64,000 bases of DNA, taken from assembly GCA_025786725.1 (NCBI GenBank), contig JAHLTZ010000027.1:310001-374000 (forward strand), written 5' to 3'. Position 1 is the first letter of the stretch. Each line of letters begins with the position of its first letter. The position numbers and the translations under genes were made by a program. The notes below the pieces were generated by a model, which was not told where the DNA came from, did no database searches, and saw only the letters and a program-made list of their open reading frames with translations. Positions 49,870 to 60,309 of the stretch are shown here, piece after piece. This DNA comes from Syncephalis fuscata. Taxonomy: Eukaryota; Zoopagomycota; Zoopagomycetes; Zoopagales; Piptocephalidaceae.

Positions 49870-50403
49870 ATTGATATGTGTGTGTATGTGTGTATGTGTT
49901 TGTATGTTTATCAATCTATCTGTCTATCGGTTTATTTATAACGCCGAAAGATAGAAATTAATAAAAGCTGAAAAATGTTTATTCAATCGTGTTTGTCAAC
50001 TTAAAAGCGAATAAATTCAAACAATGAAAATAAGGACCGAAGTGCACGCTAGCTATTGGTTAGCAGCAACTATATTCGGAGCGAGGTGCTATAGAAAAAA
50101 CGTGGAATCATACGTATTTGCCATACTTGTCCGTGATGTGTATATAATGGGGTGATAAGACAGAGCACGCATTGTGCAACCATAGTGTCGGTGTCTGGTG
50201 GATCCGACTGTATTACTGATTTCCATTGACCAACGGGCCGACATAGCACTGCAGATGCAGTGTAACCGGATCTACTGAAGGTGGTCTAATTGAACGTAGC
50301 ATTGTAATAAATGAAGACGTAATCCATCACATTTGTATCCAATATACCGCTACCCATTTATCTTCAACTGTTATTGTGTCTGTGCACTTGTTTATTATCA
50401 ACT
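49870..50403. promoter_or_regulatory. Shared 534-bp divergent promoter, FAD oxidoreductase / CFAS-2
   Basis: Separates the two start codons. A TATGTG/TGTG simple repeat touches the FAD gene start. The short distance makes shared regulation of the two genes likely. No specific binding site recognised. Confidence 0.6.
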
Positions 50404-52036
50404 ATGGCTGCTAAAGTGACCCATTCACTTGATTCAATGTTTCAAGCAGAGACAACATCAAATAATCATGTGCCAAACATGTCTGCCACCGGCTCCCCCT
50501 ATACGGGATGGCTCTCCGACGACTGGACCGACTTCTGGATTGATATGGGCGTTCTACCTGACTGGATTCTGCGACGCTGTTCACGCTTCCTTCTAGGACA
50601 ACGCGTCAAGCAGATTAAAAAGGCAGGCAAGTGGGAGGCGCAAACCGCTTCGGAAATGTCGTATATCGAAGCGGCAAAACGACGAGATGCAACTACCGAT
50701 ACGGATAAAGCAAACGAGCAGCACTACGAGGTAGGATAGACGAAAGATTGTGTCAATATAATGTGTGAATTAATCTACGTTATGGTTGCTACATCATGCT
50801 AGGTTCCTACTGAATTTCTAAAGCTATGCCTTGGCAAACGTATGAAGTATTCAGCCTGTCTTTTTCCTAAAGGTAAATACATAATTTACTATATTGTTCG
50901 TAATTTATAACACTATTAATAATAATAATTCATAGGTGTAACTGAATTGGATGAAGCAGAAGAGCTCATGTTCGAATCATATTGCCGTAAAGCTGGTTTA
51001 AGCAACGGCCAAATGGTTCTGGATCTCGGCTGTGGATGGGGAAGTTTAACGCTATATTTAGCTGAGGTAGGACTATATATAGGCCTATATCCATGTGTAA
51101 CCGCTAACCATGTTGTTGATTGATACTAGAAATATCCAGATTCAACAATTCATGCCTTGAGCAATAGTAGGACGCAACGGGTGTACATTGAGTCCGAAGC
51201 CAAACGTCGTGAACTTGGCAATATCAAAGTCTTTGTTGGTGACGTCGCCACATTTGATTTTCCTGAAAATATAAGGCAAGTTATTTAATGCATTTAATTA
51301 TCTTAATTTGCATGTGCTAGTTAATATTAATTTAAAATTTAGATTTGACCGAGTTTTAAGCATTGAGATGCTTGAACATGTGCGTAATCATGAATTAATT
51401 TTTAACAAAGTTTCTGGTTGGTTGGCTAACAGCGAGTCTCGTTTCTTCGTCCATGTATTCTGCAATCGCACTCGGTCCTACGACTTTGATACCGAAGAAG
51501 GTGACTCGTGGATGGCCCGTCACTTTTTCACCGGTATGTGCAGCTAACTTATTTGCTGATACATACACTAATAGTATACTGTAACACATAGGTGGCTGCA
51601 TGCCAAGTGAACAATTGTTCATGAACTATCAACAAGATTTACGTGTCATTAACCGTTGGTCAATTAATGGCAGCCATTATGGTAAGCAAAAAATAGCAAT
51701 AATTGCTTTATTTGTAGTTAAACGTTCTATATAGCTGCCACCTCGGAAGCTTGGCTAAAACGTCTTGATAAAAACATTGCCGAGGCAACTGAGGTGCTGC
51801 GCCTTGATTTAATTCAGCATCATTTGAAGAAATTGCAAGAAGAGTTGTCCGACGAAGCTGCATCGACAATATCGACGGAAAAACGTCAAAAGATCGAGGC
51901 TGAGGCAGAGAAAGAGGCACGCGTCAGAGTTAATCGTTGGCGTTTGTTCTACATTGCAGTTGCCGAGTGTTTTGCTTATAACCGAGGCGAAGAATGGGGA
52001 GTTGTTCACTACCTATTTGCTCCAAGGAATATGTAG
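50404..52036 (+). CDS. CFAS/coclaurine-N-methyltransferase-like SAM methyltransferase (CFAS-2)
   Basis: Seven exons (50404-50730, 50803-50872, 50936-51066, 51130-51275, 51343-51533, 51592-51681, 51735-52036) join without a break to 418 residues. Key motifs: KYSACLFPKGVTELDEAEE, SAM motif VLDLGCGWGSLTLYLAEKYP, RVLSIEMLEHVRNHELIF, HFFTGGCMPSEQLF and HYAATSEAWLKRLD. These are the wording of the CFAS-related group that includes plant coclaurine N-methyltransferase, not the classic CFAS. The likely acceptor is a fatty acyl chain given its neighbours. A Glu/Lys-rich insert lies near the C-terminus (STEKRQKIEAEAEKEAR). Intron 51276-51342 uses a GC donor (GCAAGT). It does not show the one-base losses seen in its neighbours. 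Confidence 0.85.
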
Positions 52037-53360
52037 AACACCAAATATTGATGAATTACTCATCAATGCAACAGCAATGCTTAATATGAATATATGAATA
52101 ATAATAAACACATATAATACATTGTACAAATCAATTTAATAATTTGATAATTAATTAATTAATATTTGTCGATTGAACTTTATTTTATTAATTTTTGTAA
52201 ATTAACCAATAGTTATACTGCTACAGTATTGCATAATTCGGGTTTTTTAGTTTATCAAAACAGCTATGCAAAAAGGTAATCATTGATGATTTTGCAAATA
52301 AAGATGTTTAAAAATAGACGATTATCTTAAAAAAAGAAGCTGTACGACAATGTGGCTTGTCGGCATGGATCCTTAGATCTTGGCCAACCAACTAAAGTTT
52401 TTGCTCATTCCAGTACGGTGCAATACAGGCAATTCTTGCCTTTGGTGTAACGCATTACCCAGTACCTGGAGCTAAGCTAAGGGGATTCGGTTAAATTTAA
52501 ACGAGACTTATTATGCATTGCAGTGAGCAAGTCCTTATATTCTACACTATAATACGATAAGCTGAAAAGTAGAAAAGGCAATAATGTATTGGATAAGTTG
52601 AAATAAACAAAAAAAGTACGCAATATGAGTAATCATGGTAACACTCGATGTTGGACGTAAACAAGTTACAGATCATAGCAACACAAAACAACAGATGCTG
52701 TAACAACATAGTAAAAATCCAGACATTCCAAGTTTCACAACTTCGTGGCCTGCCTATCTCCACCTTAATTTGTTTAAAGAAAATTCCATACATGTTGATA
52801 GTTTGGCTAGGCCTTTTCTACTCCGCACTAAAAATTGGTTGGTTTGAAAAAGAAACAGGCATAAACCAGCTCTCTTAACATTCTAGATTAGCATGTCCAT
52901 GAATAGTTGGCATAGTCCAGTCCCAAGAAGTGCCATAGGTAATTCCAGTACTTTTCAAGAGGCGGACTATGAACATCTATGACGGAAATAGGGCGTACTG
53001 CTAACTTTGAAAGATTTTCTCGCCTTTTAGGAAGAATGTTTCAACTGCTCGTGCAAAGCATTGGTAATGCCCCTCAATAGTACCTGAGTACTGTTTCGTC
53101 AAATAAGTTTGTAAACCACTGACGCAAAAAGTACAAATAAACGACGTTTATTGAAAACTCCTTCAATCCATCAGTCACATCCACTACTCCACTCTCACGT
53201 TTAATCTACAGTCAAAGATAGCTTGCTACGCAAACATCTTTGCAGCTTCTAAATTACATTAGCTTTATTAAGTTACGCTATAAGTTTATTTCCACTATTC
53301 AACACAAATCAATAGTTAAATACTATTTAACGAGTGGTTATCTGATCAATTACTTTTATT
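52037..53360. other. Intergenic DNA with decayed coding fragments
   Basis: On the plus strand, 52,350-52,475 reads ANQLKFLLIPVRCNTGNSCL with one internal TAG. On the minus strand, 53,040-52,888 reads KLAVRPISVIDVHSPPLEKY and WNYLWHFLGLDYANYSW over about 50 codons without ATG. Both look like real but broken protein sequence, possibly from a mobile element; I recognise neither. A 76-codon frame at 52,648-52,878 lies between them. Confidence 0.4.
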
Positions 53361-55216
53361 ATGCTTTCTTCGGTCACAGTCTCGGCCATCTGGATGGCCG
53401 TCTTGGCCAGTCTTGTTCAGACTACTTTTGCGCAGAATGGCGAAGTCCCTATTGGTGGCTCACGTATTTATAATCCACCATCGGATGGTATGCGCGTTTA
53501 CAAGCTTCGCCAATGGACGCAACAGCCACAGGACAAGCCGTGGTGTGTTACTGGCAAGCAGGTGATTAATATTGGCGAGGCCCAAAGAAATCTACAGGAG
53601 GAAGAGTGTACACTTACCGCCGATCGTCAGCTCATCAACCAATGGGAAGTTGTTCCGGGCTCTTTGGCATACATGCTTCGCTTCAGCGACTCTGGATTGT
53701 GTATGACCGTTGAGGATGGCCAATATGGCATGCGTGTCCGACGCGATGCCGAGAGTGCCAAACATTTTGTTGATGCATCACTATTCAATGCTCCGCTTGT
53801 TCATCTTGGAAAAGTTCCTACTCATGCTGACATAAAACGCCGTGCTATTTTAAGCCCAGTCTTTGAAGCTATTGGTGTCAAAGGTGGCAAATCTGTTGCC
53901 AAGCCAAACGAGACCGACCATATGACTCCATTGACACCGGATGCACCAAAACCAGTTGTCCCGGTTGCCGATCCAAGCAAAAATGCAAATCCAGATGGTT
54001 CCGCCATCGACATGAGCAAAAAACGAACTCCAGTTATCTTGTCACAGTGCGTCGGTAACGATAACCAAATTTTCAAGGCTAGAATTGTTACGCGTCCCAA
54101 CGCTCGCAATAATTATTATCAGCTTATGTCATACAAATACAAGACTTGTTTGGCCAGTGAGCGCAAGAACTTGGCAGATATAGCTATTGTTCCATGTACC
54201 GATAATGACGAATCGCAACTTTGGTTGTTTGAAGATATTGTACAAACGATTGCTGATGCTGGTGGCAAAACACCATCATTCAATATGCCGACACGCTTCA
54301 AATTAAAAATATCCAATCGCGTCTTGGCCTGACCCGCGACACAGGTGTATCCGACCTGACCTTTGACGAAAAGCAAGCTGTCAATCGCGTCTTGCCTGGA
54401 TCGTTGGAAGTTTTTGATATGACTTTCGAACTTGCCCGATATGTAAACACCTATGCACGCAACATTCTTCAATATCAACAGTCGGGCACTGTAGTTGTAT
54501 CAAAATTGGTTGCAATCTTTCTTAATCCTGAACAGCGCCCACAAGCCTGGGAGAAGCTCTGGGAACTTGGTAAGATGTTCATTGGCTTTATCCCACTTCC
54601 AGGACCTTTCAACATCATCAAGTCCGTTGGTGTCAAGTTGACCGATATGATTTTAGGCCAGCTTGCTCAGCATCAAAAGGACAAGCCAGCTACTCCACAA
54701 GATTTGATCCAATGGGACGTCTATGCTTTAAAACAAGCCGAGTACACTGTAGATGCTCTTCTTAACGCTTTCACCGAAGTCTTCCGTCAATCATCCATTA
54801 ATGATCTACGCACTTTATTGCAAGAATTCAAAGCAAACAAGTATCATATCGCAGCCGATAAATTCTACCACGAGTACCAGGTCCGATTCTCGCAGAAACT
54901 ACTCACTGCCAGAGCCGGCGACTTCTGGACCTCTGTCTGTGTTAGCCGTGGCAATGATATGCCTTGCAATGGTCGCTGGTCAGGCAAAAACTACCGTATG
55001 GGCGATCGCACATACGAGAACTTCTATTCCACCAACATCAACAAGGACGGCATCAGCTATCTCGAGTCGATTGGTGAGAAAGACAACTTCTACAAGGCTA
55101 ACAACGGCTGGAACCTAGACCGCTACTATTACACTTGCCCTGGCAATAATGGTGGCGTATGCGTTGCACGAATGGTACTTCGTCAAAACAAATCCAGCTT
55201 TGATGTTATTGCTTAA
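53361..55216 (+). CDS. Secreted beta-trefoil (ricin-B-like) protein, paralog 2, one-base frame break
   Basis: Clear paralog of the protein at 43,759-45,693, on the opposite strand. A signal peptide starts it (MLSSVTVSAIWMAVLASLVQ). Trefoil marks are shared: NQWEVVPGSL, DNQIFKARIV and DESQLWLFED. The helical C-terminal half (EVFDMTFELARYVNTYARN, FIGFIPLPGPFNIIKS) and the end YTCPGNNGGVCVARMVL match too. The frame breaks in an A run at 54,305-54,309 (TTAAAAATATCC): six As would restore the frame and give about 618 residues. Codon use is somewhat more GC-rich than in paralog 1, hinting at higher expression or a different history. Function unknown; secreted, probably glycan-binding. Confidence 0.75.
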
Positions 55217-57304
55217 GCTGACCAACCAACCAACAATACACACAACAATAAACAAGTGTCATTAACTATTTATCTCATGCATACTAAATACAAAAATAAT
55301 TTGTCAATCTATTTATTCAACTTTTCAATCTACGCTACCATGATCTTATATCATTGCAATTGATTTTAATTGCGGTAAAAATAATAAACATGATAGTAAT
55401 CACTGTACACACATATGCATCAGTACTTTAATTGTGCCAATATAACACCTTCAGTATAATAAAACAATACACGAATAATACTAAGTTGTAGTATATGTAA
55501 CTAAGTAACGTAAATGAGCGAAATAATTCGAGATCTATAACAAGTTGCAGCTAAAAATAAACAAATAGCTTTTATACCTATATGTGGCCAGTAGGCAATA
55601 TAATGATTTACAATATAATAAATAGGTAATAGGAAGAATATGTATAGCAAAGTTGAATTTACAACGTATATGGCTCAATGAGTCGAAATGAGTTGAGATT
55701 TGTACTTGGAATAGGTAGCAGCAAGCAGACAATAGTTCTGAATACAGTGTGTGGTATACGATAAGATGGTATACAAAATAAACACAGTCACACACAATGC
55801 TTTTTTTACTTTTTTCTTTGCTAGAATGTGCCATTTATTCCCCCCTCTCTCACCTTGCACTCAGAGACATACCTTTGGCACACGCAGATAAATAAATTGA
55901 TAATAATAATAGTAGTAATAATATCGGCCAGCTTTTTCAATAGCTAGTGATAGCACCAATCGTTAGTTGTCAATTCGATTTTGCTCGATTGTTTCCCGTT
56001 GTGTACTCCAAATGCCTATGAACTTTAGGATGGTCAATCACTAGTTAAGTAGGCCAGCGCGCTCTACCGCACTATGAGAAAACACCGTCTTGGTTCAATA
56101 CCTATTCTAAGCCAGCAATAGTGGCCTGTTCGCAAATGATTACTCAGGCATTTGATTGTAGTCTGCGCGGGTGATCAATACACATACTACAGCAGCCGTT
56201 TTGGCTGTTGCGTGTGCGTGTATTGATTGTTAACGCATCCAGACCATGATGAAACTTGTCTGCTACCTTTAAACGACACTTTAATGATGCGAGCATCCTT
56301 TTTGCTTCTGATCAACCGTTGTACAGTTTAAACGCTATTATTTGGGTACTTTTGTTTGTGTCACGTTTATATATATATTGAAAGTAGCACGTATAAATTA
56401 TTAAGTAAATCGAAAAATGATAACGTAGTATTTAAACTGGGATTTTGAATTTCTACGCACTTTAGGCTGAATATGCAGCGCTATTATAGTCCAAAGCATA
56501 CAACACGTTTATTGATTGCCTATAGCAACATACAAAACACTACCTTTTCTTTCAGCTACAGCACAAAATAACTACGTAAATAATCTGACTAGTTTTGTTT
56601 AATAAATGTATAACAAGCAAATAATATATAATTTGGTGCCACTTTTCTCGCCTTACTAACTGTGCAAAAATAATATTAATATTTGCTTAATCAGCTGTAA
56701 AAGTATTTACACAAATAGTTTATTTAGACGTAAACACACACACACTTTATTCGTTATTTATTTTCTATCTGTTTAATAAATGAAAGCAATAGTTTCAATT
56801 ACTACCAAGTGTACAGTCAATTTTATTGCAATTGATAAGCATAATATGTAGCACGTATATATTATCATGTCGTAAATACTATAATGATCACTAATACAGC
56901 TATCCAACATCTCAGTGTATTAAAGTAACTATTTGTTAATATTAATGCAAGTTTATAAATCTGGTGTGTTTACATCCGTTATTTAAATCAAATAGTCTGC
57001 CAGTATGTATCAAGTTGCTATACATTAGAATGTGCCATCAATAGCTGGCCCCTTGTCGCAGCCCCCTTAAACAAACCGACGTACTAAGCATGGTTAATAG
57101 ACAAGCATTATATTATCTACATGATCTCCTTTTACACGACACGCTATAGCAACCTATAACAAACACACATTGAAATAATTCACATTCATTCTAAAATTCT
57201 GTTGTCATGATACATGTTGGTCTTATACAATTGTCAATTCAATTCAGTAAATAGTTAATGATATAATATTTACTCTACTACATTTTATAACTAATTACAT
57301 CACA
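55217..57304. other. Intergenic DNA
   Basis: 2.1 kb with no supportable gene. A tRNA A-box-like stretch occurs on the minus strand near 56,055-56,085 but does not fold as a tRNA. The sequence 5' of the OPT gene is AT-rich. Confidence 0.5.
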
Positions 57305-59521
57305 ATGTCGGCTTTCAATTCTAAAAGCCAGGAGATTGAACAGTCCATTCACAGCTTATTGCCAGAGAAACCGCAAGAACAAGATGCTTTCGCCGACCAG
57401 ATTAATGATGATGACGACGATGAAAACTCGCCGTTTGAGATTGTTCGCGCAACAGTGAGCAACAAGGATGATCCGACCATGCCTACAATGACATTTCGAT
57501 TTTGGATACTTGGGCTGTTTTTTACTGTTGTTCTTTCATTCATTAATCAGTTTTTTTGGTTTCGCGAGACGCCGTTAGTTGTTGGTATTCTTGTGGTTCA
57601 GCTACTGTCATATCCACTTGGTAAGGTAATGGCACATTTCCTGCCTTCAAAATACATTCATATTGGCCGATTAAGATTTTCAATGAATCCTGGGCCTTTT
57701 AACATCAAGGAACACGTACTTATCACTGCCTGTGCCAATGCCTCGGCCGGCACGGCATATGCAATTGATATTGTCACGATTAAACGCATATTTTACAAAC
57801 AAGATCTGGGATTTTTACAATCCTTTGTGCTTGTAGTTACCACACAGTGTCTTGGCTACGGTCTAGCTGGCGTTTGTCGCCGATTTCTAGTTAGACCGGC
57901 TGCTATGATTTGGCCAGCAAATTTGGTAAACATTGCTCTTTTTCGTACATTGCACGAAGAGACTAGTATTACACGTAATGGCGAAACATCAACACACGGA
58001 CCAACACGGATTCGCTTTTTTACAATAGCGGCAACGTGCAGCTTTGTCTACTACTTTCTTCCGGGTTTCTTGGCCCCATTTCTTACTACCGTTTCATTAA
58101 TGTGCTACATTTTTCCCAATAACAAATTACTAAGTCAAGTCGGCTCTGGTTCCCGAGGACTTGGCTTTTTGGCTTTTACTCTTGACTGGAATACAGTCGT
58201 GTCGTTTTTGCTTTCTCCACTAATCACGCCTTTCTGGGCCGAATGCAACATTATAATTGGCTTCTGTCTTATCACTTGGTGTCTAATTCCAGCAGGCTTT
58301 TTCTCGGATATTTGGGATGCCAAAACATTTCCCATTATTTCCAGTAAATTGTTTACAAGTAATGGAAGCCGCTATGATACGCTATCATTGCTCAACAAAG
58401 ACCTATCGCTTAATGAAGAAAGATACCAAGCCTACGGGCCCCCGCATCTTTCCTTTTTCTTTGCTATTACCTACGGCGTTGGATTTGCCACTTTAGCTTC
58501 AGTGATCATGCACACAGTACTTTATCATGGCCGTGATATTGTCAATAGATTGCGCGAGTCACGTATGGCCAATGACGACATTCATGCAAAGTTAATGGAT
58601 CGCTATCCTGAAGTGCCAGATGTTTGGTACATTGGCATTTTTGTACTGAATCTTATTTTGGCCATCGTTGCCTGTGAGCTTTTTGGATTGGATTTGCCAT
58701 GGTGGGGCCTATTAATGGCAGTGCTTATGTCTGCCCTGTTTATACTACCCATTGGCATTATTACAGCAATCGCCAACCAAACTCCTGGACTGAATATTAT
58801 CACCGAATTTGTCATTGGATTTATATTACCGGGCAAACCGATAGCCAATGTTACATTTAAAACGTATGGCTATATATCAATGGCGCAAGGAATAATGCTA
58901 CTTAGTGACTTAAAGCTGGGACATTATATGAAAATTCCTCCACGTCACATGCTTATTGCACAGACTGTGGGCACTATTGTGGCCGGCCTAATCAATCTTG
59001 CTACTGCCTATCTTATGTTTGATCTTATGCCAAATATTTGCCAGGAAACTGAAAAGGTCTGGACATGTTCCAATGCCAATGTCTTTTTCTCTGCGTCAGT
59101 AATTTGGGGCGTGATTGGGCCTAACAGAATGTTTGGTTCTGAGGGACACTATTCTGCGCTACTATGGTGGTTTCTTATTGGTTTGTTGCTACCAGTTCCA
59201 TTCTGGCTACTATCTCGTCGTTTTCCAAATACCTGGCTTCAATACGTACATACGCCGGTAATACTGGGTGCCACAGCCATCATGCCGCCAGCACAGCCTG
59301 TTATGTATCCAACCTGGTTTCTTATTGGATTTATATTCCAGTTTGTTATATATCGCTACCAGCATCAATGGTGGAGTAAATATAACTATGTCTTGTCTGC
59401 TGCACTGGATTCAGGCGTGGCAATTGCAGGCATTATTATATTCTTTGCTTTCCAGTATCACTCCGTTGAACTGGAATGGTGGGGCACAAAGCAAGATTGT
59501 TATAATTTTAAAGTACTTTAA
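57305..59521 (+). CDS. OPT-family oligopeptide transporter, copy 1
   Basis: A single exon, 738 residues. It carries both OPT signatures: NPGPFNIKEH at residues 128-137 and KIPPRH near residue 542. There are about 14-16 hydrophobic segments. The cytosolic N-terminus is acidic (DDDDDENSPFEIVRATVSNK). Yeast Opt1/Opt2 and Isp4-type proteins move tetra- and pentapeptides, glutathione or related compounds into the cell by proton coupling; the substrate here is not evident. The start is the first Met, in a CACAATG context. It is closely related to the gene on the other strand at 60,310-62,658 and has no introns, unlike most genes here. Confidence 0.93.
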   Translation: MSAFNSKSQEIEQSIHSLLPEKPQEQDAFADQINDDDDDENSPFEIVRATVSNKDDPTMPTMTFRFWILGLFFTVVLSFINQFFWFRETPLVVGILVVQLLSYPLGKVMAHFLPSKYIHIGRLRFSMNPGPFNIKEHVLITACANASAGTAYAIDIVTIKRIFYKQDLGFLQSFVLVVTTQCLGYGLAGVCRRFLVRPAAMIWPANLVNIALFRTLHEETSITRNGETSTHGPTRIRFFTIAATCSFVYYFLPGFLAPFLTTVSLMCYIFPNNKLLSQVGSGSRGLGFLAFTLDWNTVVSFLLSPLITPFWAECNIIIGFCLITWCLIPAGFFSDIWDAKTFPIISSKLFTSNGSRYDTLSLLNKDLSLNEERYQAYGPPHLSFFFAITYGVGFATLASVIMHTVLYHGRDIVNRLRESRMANDDIHAKLMDRYPEVPDVWYIGIFVLNLILAIVACELFGLDLPWWGLLMAVLMSALFILPIGIITAIANQTPGLNIITEFVIGFILPGKPIANVTFKTYGYISMAQGIMLLSDLKLGHYMKIPPRHMLIAQTVGTIVAGLINLATAYLMFDLMPNICQETEKVWTCSNANVFFSASVIWGVIGPNRMFGSEGHYSALLWWFLIGLLLPVPFWLLSRRFPNTWLQYVHTPVILGATAIMPPAQPVMYPTWFLIGFIFQFVIYRYQHQWWSKYNYVLSAALDSGVAIAGIIIFFAFQYHSVELEWWGTKQDCYNFKVL

Positions 59522-60309
59522 CGATCACCTTGACTGCATTTTCTTTATTGTTTTAATAAAGTTGAGAAATACAAAGTAGTTGTAATTAAACACTTTGTAT
59601 TCGCAAAAAGCTTTAAAATACAAATATTACACCAAATAGCAATTATCAATAAGTTATTTATTGCTATCTTGAGTGCCAGAAAGTAATAACTTTTAAAATA
59701 ATTATAATGTAATGATATGTAGAAACTATATTCAAATGTTTACTAGTATACCAATAATTATACGATGTAATAACAAATTATTTGTGTATTAATTAATGCA
59801 AAAACAAAAATGATAAAAAGAGGAATAAAACACAAGATTGAATTATAACATGCTAACTAATGTTAATTACTTTCATGCTATTCATTCTAAAGATATTTTC
59901 TTTAATCATCAGTCATTTTGTTTTATTCTTTATTTATCCTCCTCCTTTCATAGCAATTTTGTTTGCCTAGTGTTTTATTAGCAAGAACACATACACATAT
60001 GCTAGTCCATTCAATACATAAATTGTCAATTACTCAAGCTGAATATTACTACAATAATCAACAACTCTTTTTAGCCCAATGCAAACAAACAATTAATTAT
60101 AGTGCTGATTATTACATGTTAAATCTATTTAGTTATTAAGTGTTTGTTTTTGTTATATTTTCTTAAAGCTTTAATAATGTATTTTTATTTTATGTAAATG
60201 AATAAATAGAAATGTGTGTATAGTTTAGTCTACGGATGGCAACAAATAGCTTTTTGTGCACATATTATGTTGCTTATTAATATAACGTAATGATAGATAA
60301 GCAGGCTGT
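59522..60309. other. Convergent spacer between the OPT genes
   Basis: AT-rich, with possible polyadenylation signals (AATAAA near 59,557 and on the minus strand). No gene. Confidence 0.5.

Noticed and set aside
56055-56095. tRNA-like A box on the minus strand (GCGGTAGAGCGCGCTGG)
   Set aside because: D-arm look only; the anticodon arm pairs poorly and no T arm or 3' acceptor strand matches.
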